A stretch of 64,000 bases of DNA, taken from positions 7,769,875 through 7,833,874 of the forward strand of contig NC_135221.1 of the NCBI RefSeq assembly GCF_052324685.1, in the 5' to 3' direction. Position numbers and translations under genes: made by a program. Below, in pieces: positions 42,016 through 64,000 of the stretch; the first letter of the stretch is position 1, and each line of letters opens with the position of its first letter. Below the pieces are notes generated by a model. It worked only from the letters and a program-made list of their open reading frames with translations, was not told the DNA's origin and searched no databases. Source of the DNA: Brachyhypopomus gauderio. Its lineage: Eukaryota; Chordata; Actinopteri; Gymnotiformes; Hypopomidae.

Positions 42016-45000
42016 ATGGAGACGCACGGTGAGAGCCGAGCGCGAGACCAGCCCTCCACGCGCCCGTGTTTCGGACAGGTATGCGCCTCGCGAACCACCT
42101 GCATTACGGGTTAAAAACGCAGCGTGACTGAAACTGTATCCTCGGTACCATCGAGGAATCAACGGTCATCTTATATTAGACAGCCAAGTTAGTTAATAGA
42201 TGATGAGATTACAAAACACGTATGATTTAGCTAACATTGATGTCCAGAACGATATACAGTATTTATTTAAATTTCGGTACATCCACCTGTCTGAATGAAT
42301 GATTTGGGTCGTGTTTAGTACCCGTACACAGCGGAGGAGCAGCAGGCCATTCAGAAGGCCCTTCGACAGAAGCTTGGACCCGAGTACATAAGCACCAGAC
42401 AGGCCGGAGGGGGCCAAAAGGCAAGTCCGGCTCTTACTATACTATACTATACTTACTATACTTGTTATACTCTTACTATAGACCCAGTCTGCACAGCTTC
42501 TTTGCTTGCTGAGCGTAGGGCGGCACCCTGTATCCTTAATGGTTATTGCTGCATTCGTCTGCAATACTTTATGGCTGTCGCAGTAGACCGCAATATGCAA
42601 ATAAGCCCTGTAACATCATTGATTTTTCACTGTGTTCTGTGAAGATCCAAACCTCAGGCACTCCAGATGAATGTTGGGTGTGGATGTCAAATGTGCAGCC
42701 TTTGCACTTGTAAATGATTTTGGTCAAATAATACATGACAGTCATAGTATATAATACATGACTGTCATAGAATAATTCATTAATGTGTTTTTAATTTGTC
42801 ACGCATGTTGCAATATGTAGGAATATAACTGCAATACATATTTTTGATGATTCATATAATGTTGCCCTTATTGAGCTGCCTGGCTTTGTCCTAATTACCG
42901 TCATGCAGAGTGGTACCTATCTGTTTACTTACAGGTGTGTTACATTGAGGGTCATAAAGTGATCAGTTTGGCCAATGAAATGTTTGGGTACAATGGTTGG
43001 TCTCACTCCATTTCACAACAAAACGTAGGTAAGGACTCACCTGAATAATATAGCGGGAATTAAATTTCAGACTTTGCATGATGTTATATATATTATTTTA
43101 TGATATATTTGATGATGCAACAATATTAAATTGTCAGTAGGATTATCACAGTATTACAGTAAGTAGGTTTGTTAGCCTTGATGAGTTTAGCCTTGAGTTA
43201 AAAGTAAAGATTGATTATCAGGACAGATCTATCAATGTAGTTCAGTAGGTTTTCTTTTTGTTTAAATGGGGCTTTGCTCCTTTAAAAATGTAGTGTTCTA
43301 CATGCATCTGTTAGCTGTAAACAGTTCCTTTTCATACCGTTCTCCACATATTTGAATTAAGGTTTTATTCACTTTTTAATTTACTCTTCACTCTTTTATT
43401 CGCTCACTACAGACTTTGTCGACCTGATTAATGGGAAATTTTATGTTGGAGTCAGTGCATTTGTGAAAGTTCAGTTAAAAGTAAGAGTGGTCAAAACAAA
43501 ACTATTTTATCACTTACAATCCAGTCTCAGATGTGCATGGATTAAGTTGTAGTAAGGATGCCTCTCACATAGGACGGCTCATACCATGAAGATGTGGGTT
43601 ATGGAGTAAGTGAGGGTCTCAAGTCCAAAGCCCTGTCACTGGAAAAGGCGAGAAAAGAGGCTGTTACAGATGGACTGAAAAGATCATTGAAGTAATGACT
43701 TCCTCAAAAGTGTTTCGATTTATTACCTACAAAGGACTAAATTGAAAGAATATTATATCAGGTGCCTTAATATGAGAACTGTTTGATTTTTACTCTGTCA
43801 ACATCTCCACAAAGGTGTTTTGGAAATGCACTTGGAAACTGCATCCTCAACAAGGAATACCTTATGGCTATAAACAAGATTCCGAAGAAGGTTGGCAGTT
43901 TGGTTTTTTTACTGACTGATTAAATTACCTAGTATCAAGTTAAATCATCATGAGGCTCATGTTCATGCTTCAATAATACATTTTTGTTATTTTTTACTAA
44001 CAAAGAATTGGCTCGAGCTACAGTAGACAGGGAGAAGGTCATTAATTTGTTGCTGTTGCAGCCCCCCTCACCTCTAGACCCAGACAAGACTAAGCGTAAG
44101 GATGAAGAGCCGTCTGTGGAGAAGGCCAGGTATGCGGTCCTGGCCCAAGGTGTCTCCAGGGGGTTGAGTGTTCCTGCTGAAGGAGCAGCGCGGTCTGTGG
44201 TCCAGAACCCTTCCTTAGCACGGTCTGTGGTCCAGAACCCTTCCTCAGCGCAGTCTGTGGTCCAGCCTGAGCAAGAAGTTCAGCAGAATGCCAAGGAGTC
44301 CAGAAACTCGCTTACAAACATGGCGGACACAACTGGCAACACATCAGCTCAGCATGAGTGCGAAAACAAGCCCAGAAACGTCTCCAGGTGACATTATTAA
44401 AAACTTTAAGTTCCCCCATCCATATTCAAGATAGGGGTTGGCATTCTTAGTAGCATTTTCTCTTTTACAATGTTTTCTTAAGTCATATGCATCTTCCAGC
44501 ATATCAAAGTTTCATATTTACGATTTTTGGCATTGGGTGTGAAATATTTTTTCAGTAAGGCTACAATGTGCTTTCAACACAGCAATTATGCGGCCGCACC
44601 CCTAGCTGTTATTTATTTTTCAAATTAAAAGTCTTCCTGACGCGCTCCCCCGGTCACGGCGGTTAGGTCAGCAGCCCACACGGCCGACCTGTCCTCCTGC
44701 GATCCGGCGGTGGACTCCAAACAGCAGAGGAAGCTGAGACAGCAGCTGCTGCAGCAGAAGTTCAGGCAGGAGATGGAGGCCAAGAAGATGCAGCTGGGGC
44801 AGCCGCAGACGACGGGCGAGCGTGCGGAGGACGGCTCTCGTCCTCAAACAGGTGTGATGGAGAGATGGAACATGCCGCGTTGAACCAGGGTTGGAAATGC
44901 CCCGTCACTGACGTAAAACAAAAAACTACTGTTGAGGTTTTGGCTTTATTGTAGTATTGTTGCAATTAGGCCTGTGAGCCATACAGTTCCTTTAGTCTTT

Positions 45001-47084
45001 TGGCTTTAACAGGTGCTCACTGAATAAATCGATTGAAGAAATTATTTCAAATGCTCATTTATTGAGCAAACAAAACGTGGATACCCATCCAAATTAAAAT
45101 AATACTAAATAAGAACTATAAAAAAAAAAAAAAAAATCAAATCAAAGATCAAAAAGACTGAATGCTTCCGTCCCCTGTAAATTATTTTCTTAATATTTTT
45201 TTTTTTTGGGTGCAGAACATGCAAGATCAAAGAAGAAAGCAAACACGGGTCTCCAACTTTTAGTAATGAAACAAACAGGATCATTACACTAACCCTAACG
45301 ACTACAAAAGTAATCCAATGTAACATTCAGTGACCGACAACGGTCATGTAAACATGCCTCATAAAGAGCAGAGCGATCTGAGGGGAGCGATCGGCTGGTT
45401 TGGGCTGATGGGTCAAGTAAGACGTGTTGACTGCGCCTGCTCACGTTCATCTATCAGGACATTGAACTAATTTATCCTGGTAAAAATTAATTTCTATGAG
45501 TTGAATTTTGCCATCAAGTCAAAACATGCATAGAGCAGTGGACAGGATTCCTGACCCATGCTCTGCAGGGAGACAGGATCAGTTGTCCATTTAGTCCTCT
45601 TAAACAAAACAACCATTATCGGACTTAAATTTGAAATGGTAGAACTTGTTGGGCTTTATACTGTTTCATTAAAACTGCTAACTGTTCCATTCTTTGTGGG
45701 GATTGACAGATACAGGTACAGATTTTCTACCAGTTTTGGTTGTTGTATCCTTTACCTGGGCAGGGCTAGTTCAACACTTAAAGGCATCCTTATGGACTGG
45801 TCATCAGAAGGATGTTAAATTCCCAACGTTTGAGCACCTGAGCCACAATTGTATTGTATTTGCTTGAGTTGTACATGGTTACCTTTGGATACAAATATCT
45901 GCTAAATATGAAGGGATATAAGTCTTTGTTTAAAGCAAATATGTTCTCAGATCAGGCTTCAGGCCCAGTTGACCACAGTACACCAAATGGACACCAGATG
46001 ATGAAAAAAGAACATATGGCAGGTAAGAGCCAGCGGTACGAGTAAAGCACTTAATTCTACTGTCCGGGTAGCAGCAGCGATAGTCTTGTATGCTTTCTAT
46101 TACACCATGACACAATGACTATTAATTTAATTCACTATTAATTGAGCCTTTGCAATGAAAAACCATGACACTGGTCCAACCATAAACTGGTTCATTTGAG
46201 GTCTGCAAAGTGATTTGGTTCATCTAATGTGAGCTGAATTTCATAAAAAAAAAAACTAAAGATCACTTTCATAAATACTGTTTGCTACTTTTTAGTGGTA
46301 CCCAAGATGTACATTCAACAAAGTAAAACCAAAAAACATTAATGTGAGTATTAATGTCTACATGAATGAAGCAAGATAAGTGTAAATATAGTTTAATGTT
46401 ATAACAGTATAGCAGAGACACTTGAATTAGTGCACTGGCCCCACTGTTTGTGTGGAATGGGGCTGTGGGGGTTAAAAGATGCTGGATGATGAGTAATGGC
46501 TTTATTAATTGTCCAAACCCTCTCCAAGATGACCCAGAGCTGTGGGACTTCACTCTGGACGGCATTGATATGCTCGATGATCCAGGGAGAGAAACCTCGG
46601 GGCCTCATCAGTCTGCTAGTGCGAGGGAGCACGCCATGGTGACACGGAGCAGGACTCCCCAGAGAGCAGCTTCCTTGAGGCCTCCTCTCCGGCCCCAAGA
46701 TGCCCCAGGAGGGTATGCACAATACCGCCCAGCAGAACAAAATACGGGGCCGGCAGGAATGGGTAAGGACATGCTAGCACAAATAAAAAGGACGAGTGGT
46801 TTGTGGAACAATCTATTAACCTACCTGTGTGTGTATATACATACAGATATATGATTGCTTGCACTGAACTTTTTAACGGAGGAGGGAGGCACTGTAGACA
46901 TGCAAATTAAATTCTGAAATAAACTAAAGATAGCTTCCTGATTAATGACTCTTGTATGGGGGAAAAATGATCTATTTCAGGACTGTTTGTGCTACATAAA
47001 TGCTTAGATTTAATTTTATTTGTAGGTCCACAGAGCCCATATAGACGAGGACAGTATATGAAGAAAAGGAAACTGGACACTTGA
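42016..47084 (+). CDS. rad52: rad52, DNA repair protein RAD52 homologue (11 coding exons, 465 aa)
   Basis: Nuclear single-strand annealing and recombination-mediator protein that forms rings on ssDNA and binds RPA and RAD51. Exons: 42016-42078, 42319-42420, 42935-43028, 43413-43480, 43573-43691, 43815-43890, 44062-44387, 44667-44851, 45951-46022, 46529-46762, 47026-47084. They sum to 466 codons with TGA. The conserved annealing domain occupies residues 16 to about 173: [56 protein letters not shown] and [16 protein letters not shown]. The C-terminal half is divergent but keeps [19 protein letters not shown] and a basic end, MKKRKLDT, likely a nuclear signal. Intron 2 uses a GC donor (AAAAG|GCAAGT). 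Exon 7 contains an in-frame 30-bp repeat. Exon 8 start was chosen by frame (GTTAG|GTCA). wnk1 is convergent downstream. Confidence 0.95.
44188..44270 (+). repeat. 30-bp coding tandem repeat in rad52 exon 7
   Basis: Three adjacent units of about 30 bp encode [20 protein letters not shown] and [10 protein letters not shown]. The first two units are nearly identical in DNA (CGGTCTGTGGTCCAGAACCC). The reading frame is kept. Confidence 0.9.
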
Positions 47085-47294
47085 AACTACTGCAGCAAGA
47101 TTGTTATTTTATGGTTGTTTACATTTTATTGCTTGCTTTTCCAAGTTGCATATAAATTGTTAATGTAGTATTCATTAACTTCTGTGAAGTGTACTAGGCC
47201 AAATTTCACATTTCTTTTTAATGTGGTTACTTGTATAGATCTAAGTTTTGTATCTATGCATAGTCAGGAGGAAACTCAGGTTGTTTTAATTGAC

Positions 47295-47300
47295 AATAAA
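47295..47300 (+). terminator. rad52 candidate polyadenylation signal
   Basis: AATAAA about 210 bp after the rad52 stop codon. Confidence 0.5.
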
Positions 47301-49196
47301 TTATTTTGGGCCAGTAAAAAAACATGTTTATTGACTACACAGAACGGCCTCGGCTTTCATAGCATTATTTTCCATATTCTTCCTCATTAGTTGATGCAAA
47401 AGTGGGTATTAGATTTGGAGAATATGAGGAAAAACACTGGAATATTTCTTAAAGCCTTCAGTGCATTTTGTGAAAACTATTATGGGGTACAAGAAAAGAC
47501 TATAGGCATCAATTCCAAAATGTTTAATTTTTGTATATACACTAAAAAAAAAAGAAAAAAGAACCATCAATACAGCCACCAAAAAGACGTGGGACAAAAA
47601 TGACAACCATTACATCAATATTTATCTACAGATTTAATGCAGAGTATTGAATGGCTGAGATGGTTTATAAATACATGCAGTTTTGAAAATGTGAGTAATA
47701 GCAGGGTGTGGTTTGTGATCAACTGTATTTTAAACATTGTGAGAATGTGGCTGAGAAAAATCAGATTAAAGATTTAGAAAAAAGTCATGCACTTGGGTAT
47801 TAAAGGTAACGTGAGCTTTCTGCACCGGTTTAACCTTTTAAAATGGTGCATATTCTGCATTGCAGTAACATTTTTTTCCCTTCTCTAGAGAAGTCAAGCT
47901 GATCATTTCAGAGGTGAGAATCGGTCACTTCTGTGAGGGAATGGCACTGTTTGTGGCTTGGTAATAAAAATGCTTAGAAAAGTAGTAGAGCAAAAAGACA
48001 AATTGGTACTAATGTGCAATACTGTAGCCTCTGCAGAGAACATTTTTGGAAGCATGTCTGTTTACAGGAACATTCTGTCTATGCCAGCAGGCCAGTCATG
48101 GCAATCACTGACCGCAACGTTATAATGGAGCTACATGAATGGAGAGGACGGTAATGGTGCTTCAGTTTGGAAAATATCTGGTGTTATAAGAAGGCACCTT
48201 ATATTTATGTAGCCTGCAAGTTACCAAGATGCATCTTAGCCATACCAGATGACATCTATGTGTTATCTACCAAATTACAGTATTTTCTGGGAACATCAGG
48301 AAACAGGCCTACACAATATATAGACAAAACAATGTCACAAATACAAAAAAAGATCACAATCTAAATAATTACAATGGAAAAAGTGTAAAAATTTGTCAAG
48401 TGCAGTATCCTGCTTTTTTTTTACCCTTCATATATTGCACATCTTTGTCCTTTTCATTCAAATAGGGGTTTAACCTTTTTACTTAAAAACTGCATATTTG
48501 AAAGATCTCAATAAGAATGAGATTCTACCATTTGACATGATTAACATGTAATAAGCTCATATAATTTAAACATAAAACCCCCAAATCAATACTACCAAAG
48601 GTCTTCCTTACTCCATCATACCAACTTACATGAATCCTTCTCATTTATTGCAGTCTTGCTCTCTTGTGGATGGACTGTAGTGGTAGCATTTAACTTTGCC
48701 GTTTTAATTACTACATACAGTGTACATAGACAGTTTTACCTAAACTGCAGATTGCTCGGGAATTTTTATATGTACCGCTAAACCTTATACTGACATCTGT
48801 GTGTGTCAAAGACGACCAACGCTTAAGGCCATGACTTGAGTTTAACCATTACAAGAACTTTTACACTTTATCTCAGCACAGTCATTCTGTACACACCCAC
48901 CTAGAAGGCCATGAACCTTAAACTCTTTATTGCTCTACTCCACGTCTCAAATGCTCTCAAGGTTAAGGCTTGGTCAGTTTGTAACTTAAGTCACAACAGA
49001 AAACTAAGTAGATTTTACATTTGCCCTTAGACTGGAGAGAGGCTGTGGGGAATACCATATTCGCAGACCTGAAAGGTGTTTTCCCTATTCTGTGTTGCCA
49101 GGACTCCCAATATGGTCAGGTGCCTGTTCTCTGCTTAAATATGGTGCCCAGACTGGGGTGTTCCTAAAGGTGATGGTGGTACTACCCGCTTGTGTC
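47301..49196. other. Convergent 3' space, rad52 and wnk1
   Basis: No gene seen. The right part is probably wnk1 3' UTR. A minus-strand AATAAA (TTTATT at 48926-48931) lies 265 bp after the wnk1 stop and is a candidate poly(A) signal. Confidence 0.5.
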
Positions 49197-63994
<14,798 letters not shown>

Positions 63995-64000
63995 TTCTCT

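Overview
The window is vertebrate nuclear DNA, almost certainly from a teleost fish. Seven spliced or single-exon genes encode conserved vertebrate proteins. Introns are short to medium with GT-AG boundaries, CA/TG, TA and GA microsatellites are frequent, and there are decayed fish-type Tc1/mariner elements and LINE 3' tails. Species and the teleost paralogue suffix (a or b) cannot be fixed from the sequence alone.

Layout, left to right: (1) the first coding exon of magi2 (minus strand; the rest of the gene lies off the left edge); (2) complete gnai1 (minus, 8 coding exons, 354 aa); (3) a 10.5-kb gene-free interval holding nested Tc1-like transposons, a decayed Ty3/Gypsy-like fragment and satellites; (4) complete chrm2, a muscarinic M2-type receptor (plus, 442 aa), whose coding sequence is split by a 173-bp intron in the third intracellular loop; (5) fbxl14 (minus, single coding exon, 400 aa); (6) prr5, an mTORC2 subunit (minus, 8 coding exons, 397 aa), with a Tc1-like element in one intron; (7) rad52 (plus, 11 coding exons, 465 aa), with a GC-AG intron; (8) complete wnk1 (minus, 23 coding exons, 1651 aa), filling the right quarter to the window edge.

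Exon boundaries were read by eye from splice sites, phase arithmetic and remembered homologue sequence. In every multi-exon gene the exon lengths sum to an intact reading frame. magi2-gnai1 is a pair known from human 7q21. fbxl14, rad52 and wnk1 are human 12p13 neighbours. chrm2 (human 7q33) and prr5 (human 22q13) join them here, so the segment looks like a fish-specific composite of ancestral linkage blocks. The genes do not form one pathway. Several act in signalling: an inhibitory G protein alpha subunit, a Gi-coupled receptor, an mTORC2 component and a WNK kinase.

No prokaryotic-type system, CRISPR array or viral genome was seen. The most unusual items are the receptor intron, an in-frame stop-free wnk1 intron, a LINE tail that supplies a wnk1 splice acceptor, a long TG repeat abutting a gnai1 acceptor, and precisely readable nested transposition.
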